Assembly (NCBI GenBank): GCA_945881945.1
Contig: CAMCVO010000001.1
Span: 1 to 64,000, forward strand
Direction: 5' to 3'
Length of the DNA: 64,000 nt
From: Bifidobacterium breve
Lineage (GTDB): Bacteria; Actinomycetota; Actinomycetes; Nanopelagicales; Nanopelagicaceae
This document shows, in pieces, positions 54,348 through 63,240 of the stretch (the first letter of the stretch is position 1; each line of letters begins with the position of its first letter). The translations under genes and the position numbers were made by a program. Under the pieces are notes generated by a model. That model searched no databases and had not been told where the DNA came from. It saw only the letters and a program-made list of their open reading frames with translations.

Positions 54348-55328
54348 CTGAACGAGATTCGCTTATCCTCCGAGAAAAGTTTGCGCCTATTTTCAGGACG
54401 CGCCTATCCAGAGTTAGCAGATGAGGTTGCCGCTGAACTTGGCATCCCAATAACACCAACCTCAGCATATGACTTTGCAAATGGTGAAATTTTTATCAGA
54501 TTTGAAGAAAGTGTTCGCGGCAGTGATGCCTTTGTACTGCAAAGCCATAGTGCCCCAGTTAATAAACAAATAATGGAGCAACTAATAATGGTCGATGCAC
54601 TCAAGCGTGCTTCGGCAAAGCGAATTACTGTGGTGCTGCCATTTTATGGGTATGCCAGACAAGATAAAAAACATCGCGGACGTGAACCAATCTCAGCCCG
54701 ATTAATGGCTGATCTATTTAAGACTGCAGGTGCTGATCGATTAATGTGTGTAGATCTTCATACCTCACAAATTCAAGGATTTTTTGATGGACCAGTTGAT
54801 CACCTCTTCGCACTTCCACTATTAACAAATTATGTTGGCAGTAAGGTAGATCGTAAGAACTTAGTAATTGTCTCCCCTGACTCAGGCCGAGTAAGAGTTG
54901 CAGAGCGTTGGAGTGAGTTACTAGGTGGCTGCAGTATCGCCTTTATTCACAAAACTCGTGATCCAAGAGTTCCAAATGAGGCAACTGTTGGCAAAGTAGT
55001 TGGAGATGTTGAGGGAATGACCTGCGTGGTAATTGATGACATGATCGATACCGCTGGCACAGTAACAAAAGCTGTTGATGCCTTAATTGAGGCAGGGGCA
55101 AAGGATGTAATTATTGCCGCTACCCATGCTGTATTTTCTGGGCCTGCAATTGATCGATTAAAGAAATCAAGGGTTTCTGAGGTGGTAGTAACTAATACCC
55201 TGCCTATCTCGGAGGAGAATAAATTTGATAATCTAACTGTGCTTTCAATTGCGCCATTACTTGGACGAGCCATCAAAGAGGTCTTTGAAGATGGTTCAGT
55301 TACTAGTCTCTTTGATGGGCATAGCTAA
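54348..55328 (+). CDS. prs: ribose-phosphate pyrophosphokinase, apparent CTG start
   Basis: Makes PRPP for nucleotide, His and Trp synthesis. 326 residues from CTG at 54348. The conserved family start NEIRLSSEKSLRLFSGRAYPELA begins right after this codon, an in-frame TAG at 54318 blocks anything earlier, and no ATG, GTG or TTG lies between. The purine-rich gaggggga (54333-54340) is 7 bases upstream, an ideal ribosome-binding site. The first conventional start, TTG at 54381, would remove the conserved N-terminus. Motifs: ANGEIFIRFEESVRG, YARQDKKHRGREPISARL and the PRPP loop VVIDDMIDTAGT. It follows glmU as in mycobacteria. Confidence 0.93.
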   Translation: MNEIRLSSEKSLRLFSGRAYPELADEVAAELGIPITPTSAYDFANGEIFIRFEESVRGSDAFVLQSHSAPVNKQIMEQLIMVDALKRASAKRITVVLPFYGYARQDKKHRGREPISARLMADLFKTAGADRLMCVDLHTSQIQGFFDGPVDHLFALPLLTNYVGSKVDRKNLVIVSPDSGRVRVAERWSELLGGCSIAFIHKTRDPRVPNEATVGKVVGDVEGMTCVVIDDMIDTAGTVTKAVDALIEAGAKDVIIAATHAVFSGPAIDRLKKSRVSEVVVTNTLPISEENKFDNLTVLSIAPLLGRAIKEVFEDGSVTSLFDGHS

Positions 55329-55350
55329 AAAGAGTTTTACCGAAAAAATT

Positions 55351-55427
55351 GCGCCCGTAGCTCAACTGGATAGAGCATCTGACTTCGGATCAGAAGGTTT
55401 GGGGTTCGAATCCCTACGGGCGCACCA
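55351..55427 (+). tRNA. tRNA-Arg(TCG)
   Basis: 77 bases with CCA encoded. Acceptor arms gcgcccg and cgggcgc pair fully; anticodon loop cttcgga gives TCG, reading CGA and possibly other CGN codons. T-arm tgggg-ttcgaat-cccta. The body closely resembles actinobacterial tRNA-Arg(ACG), differing at the wobble base. It lies between prs and rplY, 22 bases after prs. Confidence 0.94.
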
Positions 55428-55511
55428 TTGGATTTGTCCTTTTACCCACCCATTAGATAACCTTGCGCCTCATTCCGCGAGGGATCAAACCGTTATCGAG
55501 GGAGAAGTAAA

Positions 55512-56180
55512 GTGGCTGAGATTTCAATTAAGGGAGCACGCCGAACTGAGTTTGGTAAGGGTGCATCTCGTAGATCACGTCGTGATGGATTTATACCGGC
55601 GGTAATTTATGGACATGGCGAGAAGCCACAACATGTAGCTCTACCTTCTCGTGAACTTGGAATTGCATTAAAGACTTCAAACGTTTTGATTGATGTTGTA
55701 TTAGATGATCACACAGAGTTAACACTTCCAAAATCTGTTAGCCGTGATCCATTAACTGGACTTCTTGAACACATTGATTTAGTAATTGTTCGCCGCGGTG
55801 AGCGAGTGGTTGTCTCCGTTCCAGTCCATACTGAAGGTAAGTATGACCAAGATGGAATTTTGGAACACACAAATAACTCTATTGAGGTTGAGACAGATGT
55901 AACTAACATCCCAGCATTCTTAAAGTTAAGCATGGAAGGCATGTTGGCTGGTGAATCTAAATCAGCCGCTGATGTTGTTCTACCTGAAGGCGTTAAGTTA
56001 ATTAGCGATCCAAAGATGACTGTTGTGCACTTGTCAGTTAGATCTGCTGAGGTTGAAGAGGCACCAGTTGTTGCCGCTGCCGCCGAAGGAGATGCCGCTG
56101 CTGCACCTGCTGAAGGAGATGCCGCTGCAACTGCTGCAGCACCTGCCGGTGGCGATGATAAGAAGGACAAAAAGAAGTAA
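55512..56180 (+). CDS. rplY: 50S ribosomal protein L25 (CTC form)
   Basis: Binds 5S rRNA in the large subunit. 222 residues: L25 domain at 1-95 (ARRTEFGKGASRRSRRDGFIPAVIYGHG), the TL5/CTC C-terminal domain at 96-185 (VVVSVPVHTEGK, VETDVTNIPAFLKLSMEGM), and a low-complexity tail of Ala, Glu, Gly and Asp repeats ending in lysines. GTG start at 55512 with agggagaag just upstream. The 84-base leader after tRNA-Arg holds a modest hairpin of cctt-gcg with cgc-aggg. Confidence 0.95.
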   Translation: MAEISIKGARRTEFGKGASRRSRRDGFIPAVIYGHGEKPQHVALPSRELGIALKTSNVLIDVVLDDHTELTLPKSVSRDPLTGLLEHIDLVIVRRGERVVVSVPVHTEGKYDQDGILEHTNNSIEVETDVTNIPAFLKLSMEGMLAGESKSAADVVLPEGVKLISDPKMTVVHLSVRSAEVEEAPVVAAAAEGDAAAAPAEGDAAATAAAPAGGDDKKDKKK

Positions 56181-56200
56181 GTTGGCACTAGCCTTAACTT

Positions 56201-56764
56201 ATGGCTGATCGTTGGTTGGTAATTGGTCTTGGAAATCCTGGACCTGAGTATGAAAAAACCAGACACAATATTGGCCAGCTTGTTTTAGATCAATTATCTA
56301 GTGGTCAAAAATTCACCTCCCACAAATCTCGAATGGAGATTTGCGAGGTTAAATCTGGTGAGCAAACTTTAGTTTTAGCTAAATCTCGTGGATATATGAA
56401 TGAAACCGGCGGACCAGCTAAGGCTTTGTTAGATTTTTACAAAATCGAACCTACCCAAGTTATCGCAGTTCATGATGAACTTGATCTGCCATTTAACGCA
56501 CTGCGAATTAAACAAGGCGGCGGGGATAACGGGCACAATGGACTTAAATCATTGACCTCATCATTTTCAACAGCTGATTACTTTCGAATCAGAATGGGTA
56601 TTGGCCGGCCTATTGCAGATCAGGATCCAGCAGATTTTGTCCTTAAACCTTTTAATAAACAGGAGCGCAAAGAGCTAGATGATTTCATAGCACGTGGTGC
56701 AGATGCAATTACTGCTTTGGTATTAACTGGGATAGATAAAGCTCAAACTGCTTTTAATTCTTAA
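56201..56764 (+). CDS. pth: peptidyl-tRNA hydrolase
   Basis: Releases tRNA from stalled peptidyl-tRNA. 187 residues: LVIGLGNPGPEYEKTRHNIGQLVLD with the catalytic histidine, KSRGYMNETGGPAKALLDFY, VHDELDLPFNALRIKQGGGDNGHNGLKS and FRIRMGIGRP. Follows rplY by 20 bases, the standard order. Its last 11 bases overlap the convergent ppdK gene. Confidence 0.96.
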   Translation: MADRWLVIGLGNPGPEYEKTRHNIGQLVLDQLSSGQKFTSHKSRMEICEVKSGEQTLVLAKSRGYMNETGGPAKALLDFYKIEPTQVIAVHDELDLPFNALRIKQGGGDNGHNGLKSLTSSFSTADYFRIRMGIGRPIADQDPADFVLKPFNKQERKELDDFIARGADAITALVLTGIDKAQTAFNS

Positions 56765-59432
56765 TCACCTTAGCTCTACCTGATTCAAGGCGTGCTACTG
56801 GTACTCGAAATGGTGAGCAGGAGACATAGTCAAGATTTAGGTTGTGGAAGAAGTGAATACTTCTAGGATCTCCACCATGTTCACCACAAACTCCTAATTT
56901 AAAATCCTTTCTTAATGTTCGGGCCTGATCTATGGCAATTTTTACTAACAAACCAACACCATCTTGGTCAAGTGATTCAAATGGATTAAAGGGCAGCAGC
57001 TCTAAATCTAAGTACCTTGGTAAGAATGTTGATTCAACATCATCACGGCTAAATGCCCAAGTGAGTTGAGTTAGATCATTAGTGCCAAATGAGAAAAAGT
57101 CAGCGTAATCTGCCAATCTGCTTGCGGTAATTGCAGCTCGTGGAGTTTCAATCATTGTGCCAATAGGCATATCTAACTGGGCGCCATTTAAGGTTTTCTT
57201 AATCTCATCCTCTAAGCTCTCCCGCAAATACAAGAGCTCACGTTGCGTTGCAACTAGTGGAATCATTAACTCAGGTTTTGGATCAAAGCCTGCCTTTTTA
57301 ACCTCAAGTGAGGCAAGCACTAATGCCCGTACCTGCATCTTAAACAACTCTGGAATTAAAATGCCAAGCCGCACACCGCGAAGCCCAAGCATTGGATTTG
57401 ATTCATGCAAACGCTTTACCGCTGAAAAGATTGCCTTATCTCGTGGGGTAATTGTCGACTCCAACGCCTCCGCTGTTGCCATCTCAGCACTAAGGGTTGC
57501 CAGATCTGGCAGGAACTCATGTAGTGGTGGATCTAATAATCTAACTGTTACTGGGAAGCCTGACATAGCTTTTAATATCCCAACAAAATCTGCCTGCTGC
57601 AGTGGCTGCATCTCAGCAATAACTGCATTTTGTTCACTCTCACTTTCAGCAAGTACTACACGTTCAACAAAACTTCTTCGCTCACCCAAAAACATATGTT
57701 CAGTTCTACACAGACCAATTCCTTGAGCGCCTAAGGTTCTAGCGCGGGTGGCATCCTCTGGCGTGTCAGCATTTGCCCGGACATATAATTTCCTAATCTC
57801 ATCTGCATGTTGCAAAATTCGATCTACCGCTTTGACAACCGGTGTGGCATCTTTTGAAGTAGCAAGCAAACTTCCCTCCAAGTATGAGGTAACGGGAGAT
57901 TGGGTAACTGCTAGCTCACCTAAGTAAACACAACCAGTTGTGCCATCAATTGAGACAACCTCACCCTCTCTGACTATTAAATCACCAACAGTGAATTGCA
58001 GTAACTTTTCATCAACTGTAATACTTTCAGTTCCACAAACAGCAGTCTTCCCCATGCCGCGAGCTACAACTGCCGCATGTGATGTTTTACCACCTCTGCT
58101 AGTTAAAATTCCCTCAGCAGCAACCATTCCCACCAAGTCATCAGGACTAGTCTCTCTGCGAACTAAAATAACTTTGCGACCAGTTTTTGCTAAATCAAAG
58201 GCACGTTTTGAGTTAAAGACAATCTCACCCACCGCTGCACCAGGGGAGGCGGCAATTCCAGTAGCAATTAAATTTCGTTTTGCAGTTAGATCAAATTGAG
58301 GGAACATTAACTGTGCCAGCTGATCTCCGCTGGTGCGCATTAATGCCTCATCCATTGATATCTTTCCCTCATCAACTAACTGGGTAGCAATTCGAAAAGC
58401 TGCTTCAGCAGTTCTCTTTCCAACTCTTGTTTGTAATATCCAAAGCTTTCCACGCTCAACTGTGAATTCGATATCGCATAAATCTCGGTAATGATCCTCT
58501 AATCTCTTCATTAACTGCTCTAGCTCAGCATGAACAACTGGCTCCTTCTTCGACATATCTACTAGCGACATGGTGTTACGAATTCCTGCCACCACATCCT
58601 CACCTTGGGCACGATCTAGGTAATCACCATAACTTCCTTTTTCACCACTTGCAGGATCCCTAGTAAATGCCACACCAGTTCCAGAGTCATCACTTAGATT
58701 TCCAAAGACCATCGATTGGATATTTACTGCAGTTCCTAAATCAGAAGGTATGCGTTCACGTCTGCGGTATAACTGGGCACGTTCTGAGTTCCAGGACTTA
58801 AAGACTGCCTCAATGGATTGTGTTAGATGGTCAATTGGGCTTGTTGGAAATGCTTTGCCCGTGAACTTCTCAACTTCACTGATTAAGTCTTTTGCGAGAT
58901 CTTTTAAACTAGCTACAGGCAGGTCAGCCACAGCTGATACATTTGCCTTTTCTAAATATTTATTTTCAATTTTATGAACGCTCTCATCTGGCAGCTCACA
59001 CACAATTCGTCCGAACATATCAACAAATCTGCGATAAGAATCCCAGGCAAATTTCTCATTACCTGAATCTTTTGCCATTGATTCTGTTACCTCTGGAGTA
59101 ATTCCCACATTTAAAACAGTCTCCATCATTCCTGGCATTGAATGCTTTGCGCCAGATCTGACAGATACCAGCAGTGGGTTCTTTGCGTCACCAAATTTTT
59201 TACCAACAATTTTTTCTAACTTTGAAAGGGATTCCTTAACTTGCGCTACTAATTCAGTTGGAACCAGACCGGTTGCTAAATACTCACGGCATGCCTCAGT
59301 AGTAATAGTGAAACCCGGCGGGACTGGTAAACCCATCTGAACCATCTCAGCGATATTTGCACCCTTACCACCGAGCAAATCAGATTTACTTTTATCGCCA
59401 AATGTGAACGGATAGACGAATTGCTTTGCCAA
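56754..59432 (-). CDS. ppdK: pyruvate, phosphate dikinase
   Basis: Interconverts pyruvate, ATP and Pi with PEP, AMP and PPi, for gluconeogenesis or PPi-dependent glycolysis. 892 residues, full length: N-terminal ATP-grasp domain (VYPFTFGDKSKSDLLGGKGANIAEM), phosphohistidine domain with LTSRGGKTSHAAVVARGMGK, and a C-terminal PEP/pyruvate TIM barrel with RTEHMFLGE, MIETPRAA and the catalytic cysteine in GVCGEHGGDP. Close to the actinobacterial PPDK. ATG start; the 295 bases upstream toward mfd contain its promoter. No regulatory kinase/phosphatase gene (DUF299) is adjacent. Confidence 0.96.
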   Translation of the reverse strand: MAKQFVYPFTFGDKSKSDLLGGKGANIAEMVQMGLPVPPGFTITTEACREYLATGLVPTELVAQVKESLSKLEKIVGKKFGDAKNPLLVSVRSGAKHSMPGMMETVLNVGITPEVTESMAKDSGNEKFAWDSYRRFVDMFGRIVCELPDESVHKIENKYLEKANVSAVADLPVASLKDLAKDLISEVEKFTGKAFPTSPIDHLTQSIEAVFKSWNSERAQLYRRRERIPSDLGTAVNIQSMVFGNLSDDSGTGVAFTRDPASGEKGSYGDYLDRAQGEDVVAGIRNTMSLVDMSKKEPVVHAELEQLMKRLEDHYRDLCDIEFTVERGKLWILQTRVGKRTAEAAFRIATQLVDEGKISMDEALMRTSGDQLAQLMFPQFDLTAKRNLIATGIAASPGAAVGEIVFNSKRAFDLAKTGRKVILVRRETSPDDLVGMVAAEGILTSRGGKTSHAAVVARGMGKTAVCGTESITVDEKLLQFTVGDLIVREGEVVSIDGTTGCVYLGELAVTQSPVTSYLEGSLLATSKDATPVVKAVDRILQHADEIRKLYVRANADTPEDATRARTLGAQGIGLCRTEHMFLGERRSFVERVVLAESESEQNAVIAEMQPLQQADFVGILKAMSGFPVTVRLLDPPLHEFLPDLATLSAEMATAEALESTITPRDKAIFSAVKRLHESNPMLGLRGVRLGILIPELFKMQVRALVLASLEVKKAGFDPKPELMIPLVATQRELLYLRESLEDEIKKTLNGAQLDMPIGTMIETPRAAITASRLADYADFFSFGTNDLTQLTWAFSRDDVESTFLPRYLDLELLPFNPFESLDQDGVGLLVKIAIDQARTLRKDFKLGVCGEHGGDPRSIHFFHNLNLDYVSCSPFRVPVARLESGRAKVIKN

Positions 59433-59505
59433 ATTAACCCCCGTCTAAAACATCCCCGAGCATACTCACCTAAGATCACACACCAGCACAGCACCACATT
59501 TAATC

Positions 59506-59605
59506 TGGGGCTAGCCTAGGCTCACTTTTCAGCCGGTCGCTGCTGGCTACGCCAAATTTATACCAGGTCCTAGCCAGACTCCGAATCCTATGGAGCTAAG
59601 CCCCA
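59506..59605. other. structured non-coding segment between ppdK and mfd
   Basis: The 295 bases between ppdK and mfd are clearly richer in G+C than the surrounding genes. TGGGGCTAGC at 59506-59515 pairs with GCTAAGCCCCA at 59595-59605 (10 bp with one bulged A), and inside it CTGGCTA (59543-59549) pairs with TAGCCAG (59571-59577). Nested long-range pairing suggests a structured RNA or leader, on either strand. It does not match the conserved cores of tmRNA, RNase P or SRP RNA that I know. No protein-coding frame with family resemblance is seen. Confidence 0.4.
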
Positions 59606-59660
59606 TCACGGGATTGGTTCAAAAATACTGCAATGACAGCGGCCCTACACTTTGCACCTC

Positions 59661-59687
59661 ACCCCCCTTCATTTATGAAACGGGGGT
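59661..59687 (+). terminator. GC-rich hairpin 40 bases before mfd
   Basis: ACCCCC and GGGGGT pair, with TTC/GAA extending the stem and a small bulge, giving a stable hairpin. A tttt run comes 9 bases later. It could end a short upstream transcript or act as a leader element for mfd. Confidence 0.35.
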
Positions 59688-59727
59688 AGTTGGCGTTTTA
59701 CTTACAAAAAGCCAGAAGGGAGAGAGC

Positions 59728-62700
59728 ATGAAAGAACTGTTTAATGTATTGAATAACTCAATAGAAACCTATCTTGCAGAGAATAAAAACATGATTGCTC
59801 CTTCGGCAACTCACGCTTTAATTTGTGTAAATCAAAAATCACCAATACTAATTGTGACTACATCCACTTATGCTGCAACCAAATTAGCAGAAGAGATTCA
59901 ATCCCTAGTGGGTTCAAATAAAGTAGTTAGCTTTCCGGCTTGGGAAACTCTGCCACATGAAAGACTTAGTCCAAAACCAGACACCATTACAGAGAGATTT
60001 AAAGCTTTAAATAAAATAAATAGCCATGAAGCAAAATACATAATTTGTTCAATTAGATCCTTACTACAACCGATAATTGCAAATAATCTTCAAAGTTCAA
60101 AACTTAAAATAGAAAAACATGCAAATATAAAAATGCAAACACTGATTGAGCAGTTATCAAAATTTGGCTACATTAGATCTGACATGGTTGAAAAGCGGGG
60201 AGATTTTGCTATTAGGGGCGGAATATTAGATCTATTTCCGCCAGACCAAGAACATCCAATTCGAATTGATTTCTTTGAAGATGAGATTGATGATCTTTCT
60301 TTTTTTGCAATTTCAGATCAAAGATCAATTGAAAAAATCAGCCAAGAAGTATTTGTATACCCATGCCGGGAGCTTTTAATTGATGATAGTGTAAAAAAAC
60401 GTGCAGCAGATCTAGGAAAACTTTTCCCCCAGATCCAAGATTTAGCAGATAAATTGAGTGAAGGCATAACTTTTGAAGGAATGGAATCATTAGCCGCTGG
60501 GGTTGTAAATGAATTTAATTCAATTCTGAGTTATTTACCAAGCGGTTATCAAGTTTGGTTAATTGATGAACCAAGAATAAGAAGTAGAGCTGTGGATCTG
60601 ATCAAGACTAATCAAGAGTTTTTAGAGGCAGCTTGGTCAAACATAGCTTGGTCTGATCAAGAGAGTAAGCAAATCCCATTAGATCTAAGTAAGGAGTTGG
60701 GCCGAGGTGGTTTTTACACCTTGGAGAAAATGGAGCAACAAGCTGCAAACTTAAGTATTCCGTTTCGTTCTCTTAATCTTTATTCAAGTACACCAGAAGA
60801 TGTGCCATTAACTTTAATGACTGAGTTAGACAGCTATGCAAACAACTATGAAAGCGTGCTTGCTGACATACAGCAGTGGCATAGGGATGGATTTCAAGTA
60901 ATCTTCACAGCCTCTGGTAATGGAGTTATAAAACGATTCTCTGAACTATTAAATGGAATAAACCTTCCAAATAAAATTATCACTGATAGTTCCATGATGA
61001 ACAATATGTTGATTAGTTTAATCCAGAGTGATTTAAAACATGGGTTCATAAGTGAAGAGTTTAAGTTTGTGGTAATAACTGACAAGGATGTAACTGGGCA
61101 AAAATCAGTTGATAAAGATCTTGCCAGAATGCCATCACGCAGAAAAAAATCTATTGATCCGCTGCAATTAAAGTTAGGTGATTATGTTGTGCATGAACAA
61201 CATGGTGTTGGCAGGTATTTAGAACTAGTTAATCGTGCTGCAGCAGGAGTATCTCGGGAGTACTTGGTCATTGAATATGCCTCATCAAAGCGTGGTCAAC
61301 CCGCAGATAAATTATTTGTTCCTACTGACACCTTAGAACAGGTAACAAAGTATGTTGGTGGTGAAGCACCTGCTCTTCATCGAATAGGTGGATCTGATTG
61401 GCAAAGCAGCAAACGCAAGGCACGTAAAGCTATTAAACAAATTGCAGCAGAGCTGATACGGCTTTATGCAGCAAGAATGAGTGCCCCAGGTTTTGCATTT
61501 TCACCAGACACTCCTTGGCAAAAAGAGTTAGAAGATAGTTTCGCATTTGTTGAAACAATTGATCAACAAGCAACCATTGATGAGGTTAAGAGTGATATGG
61601 AGAAGCCAAATCCAATGGATCGAATTGTTTGCGGAGATGTTGGATATGGAAAAACTGAAATTGCTGTTAGAGCTGCCTTTAAGGCGGTACAAGACGGTAA
61701 ACAGGTTGCCATCTTGGTACCGACTACTTTGCTAGTCCAGCAGCACTTCAATACATTTTCAAATCGATACTCTGGTTTTCCAATCAAGTTAGCAGCCTTA
61801 TCTAGATTTAACACTCCAGTTCAAAGTAAAGAAATAGTTGCAGGTCTTAAATCTGGTGCCATCGATGTGGTTATCGGAACACATCGGTTGTTATCAAAGG
61901 ATGTGATTTTTGCTGATCTTGGTTTACTTGTCGTAGATGAGGAACAACGTTTTGGAGTTGAGCACAAAGAAGAGTTAAAAAAAGCTCGAACAAATGTAGA
62001 TGTCTTAGCCATGTCGGCTACACCAATTCCTAGGACCTTGGAAATGGCAATTACTGGCATTAGAGAGATGTCAAACATAACAACACCGCCAGAAGAGCGG
62101 CACCCAGTGTTAACTTATGTTGGACCATATGATGACAAGCAGGTAAGTGCGGCAATTAACCGTGAGTTGCTTCGAGATGGTCAAATATTTTTCATTCATA
62201 ATCGCGTTGAGAGCATTGATGCAGTTGCTGAGCGTCTAAAGAAACTAGTACCGGAAGTAAAAATTGGCATTGCTCATGGTCAAATGAACGAGCGGACATT
62301 GGAAGAGGTAATTTTTTCTTTTTGGAATCGAGACTTTGATCTATTGCTTTGCACAACAATTATTGAGAGCGGAATTGATATTCCGAATGCAAACACCTTG
62401 ATTGTTGATCGGTCAGATTTATTTGGTTTATCACAACTGCATCAACTTCGAGGTCGGGTTGGTAGAAGCCGAGAGCGTGCTTATGCCTACTTTCTATATC
62501 CAACAGAGCAACCAATCACAGAATTAGCACATGATCGTTTAACCACGATCGCCACAAATACCGACCTAGGAGCTGGGATGCAAGTGGCACTTAAAGATTT
62601 GGAGATTAGAGGAGCGGGAAATCTTTTAGGTGGTGAGCAATCAGGACATATTGCTGAAGTTGGTTTTGATTTATATATGAGAATGGTCGCCGATGCTGTA

Positions 62701-63222
62701 GAAGAGTTTAAGACCGGCTACTTTGAAGATAAACCAAAAAATAGTGAATGCAAAGTTGAGTTACCAATTAATGCTCATTTGCCGGTGGCTTACATAGAAT
62801 CGGAAAGATTAAGACTTGATCTATATCGTCGGATTGCAGATGCTCACAATGATGAGGAGTTGGCCGACATCAATGCTGAGTTAGTTGATCGCTTTGGGCC
62901 CATTCCTAACCCAGCCCAAGAGTTGTTGGCAGTTGCATCTCTAAGATTATTTGCAAAAAGTTTGGGTCTTACCGATGTTGCAATCTCTGGAAAGAATCTG
63001 CGTCTTACTCCGGTATCTCTTCCTGAATCAGCTCAAATTAAGTTGACTCGTCTGTATCCAGGATCAATATATAAAAATGCGACCCAAATCCTATTAGTAG
63101 CAAGGCCAGTCAGCCCCAATTGGATAGAAAGTGCATCGGTAGGAGATACTTCTACCCTTGCATGGGTTAGATCCGTACTTAATGAACTAATCCAGCCTTT
63201 AAAACTTAGCGGGCAAAGCTAA
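59728..63222 (+). CDS. mfd: transcription-repair coupling factor Mfd
   Basis: DNA translocase that removes stalled RNA polymerase and recruits UvrA. 1164 residues from the ATG at 59728 (MKELFNVLNN), preceded by gaaggga; upstream in-frame codons to 59590 run through the hairpin region and lack family sequence. UvrB-homology region (PAWETLPHERLSP, MVEKRGDFAIRGGILDLFPP), RNAP-interaction CarD-like domain (GDYVVHEQHGVGRYLELV), then the motor with RIVCGDVGYGKTEIAVRAAF, VVDEEQRFG, AMSATPIPRTLEM, LHQLRGRVGRS and the C-terminal TRCF domain. Divergent from ppdK; followed by a SurA-like gene and mazG. Confidence 0.97.
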   Translation: MKELFNVLNNSIETYLAENKNMIAPSATHALICVNQKSPILIVTTSTYAATKLAEEIQSLVGSNKVVSFPAWETLPHERLSPKPDTITERFKALNKINSHEAKYIICSIRSLLQPIIANNLQSSKLKIEKHANIKMQTLIEQLSKFGYIRSDMVEKRGDFAIRGGILDLFPPDQEHPIRIDFFEDEIDDLSFFAISDQRSIEKISQEVFVYPCRELLIDDSVKKRAADLGKLFPQIQDLADKLSEGITFEGMESLAAGVVNEFNSILSYLPSGYQVWLIDEPRIRSRAVDLIKTNQEFLEAAWSNIAWSDQESKQIPLDLSKELGRGGFYTLEKMEQQAANLSIPFRSLNLYSSTPEDVPLTLMTELDSYANNYESVLADIQQWHRDGFQVIFTASGNGVIKRFSELLNGINLPNKIITDSSMMNNMLISLIQSDLKHGFISEEFKFVVITDKDVTGQKSVDKDLARMPSRRKKSIDPLQLKLGDYVVHEQHGVGRYLELVNRAAAGVSREYLVIEYASSKRGQPADKLFVPTDTLEQVTKYVGGEAPALHRIGGSDWQSSKRKARKAIKQIAAELIRLYAARMSAPGFAFSPDTPWQKELEDSFAFVETIDQQATIDEVKSDMEKPNPMDRIVCGDVGYGKTEIAVRAAFKAVQDGKQVAILVPTTLLVQQHFNTFSNRYSGFPIKLAALSRFNTPVQSKEIVAGLKSGAIDVVIGTHRLLSKDVIFADLGLLVVDEEQRFGVEHKEELKKARTNVDVLAMSATPIPRTLEMAITGIREMSNITTPPEERHPVLTYVGPYDDKQVSAAINRELLRDGQIFFIHNRVESIDAVAERLKKLVPEVKIGIAHGQMNERTLEEVIFSFWNRDFDLLLCTTIIESGIDIPNANTLIVDRSDLFGLSQLHQLRGRVGRSRERAYAYFLYPTEQPITELAHDRLTTIATNTDLGAGMQVALKDLEIRGAGNLLGGEQSGHIAEVGFDLYMRMVADAVEEFKTGYFEDKPKNSECKVELPINAHLPVAYIESERLRLDLYRRIADAHNDEELADINAELVDRFGPIPNPAQELLAVASLRLFAKSLGLTDVAISGKNLRLTPVSLPESAQIKLTRLYPGSIYKNATQILLVARPVSPNWIESASVGDTSTLAWVRSVLNELIQPLKLSGQS

Positions 63223-63240
63223 GGCAGAACGGGGATAAAA

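Noticed and set aside
56080-56160. Ala/Gly/Asp/Glu repeat at the end of rplY as a novel repeat element
   Set aside because: Low-complexity Ala-rich tails are ordinary in actinobacterial L25 proteins.
59506-59605. Identification of the structured segment as SRP RNA, RNase P RNA or tmRNA
   Set aside because: The diagnostic conserved sequences (SRP tetraloop motif, RNase P core, tmRNA T-arm and tag frame) were not found.
59590-59727. 46-codon N-terminal extension of mfd
   Set aside because: It crosses the structured and hairpin region, has no counterpart in Mfd proteins, and the ATG at 59728 has a good ribosome-binding site.
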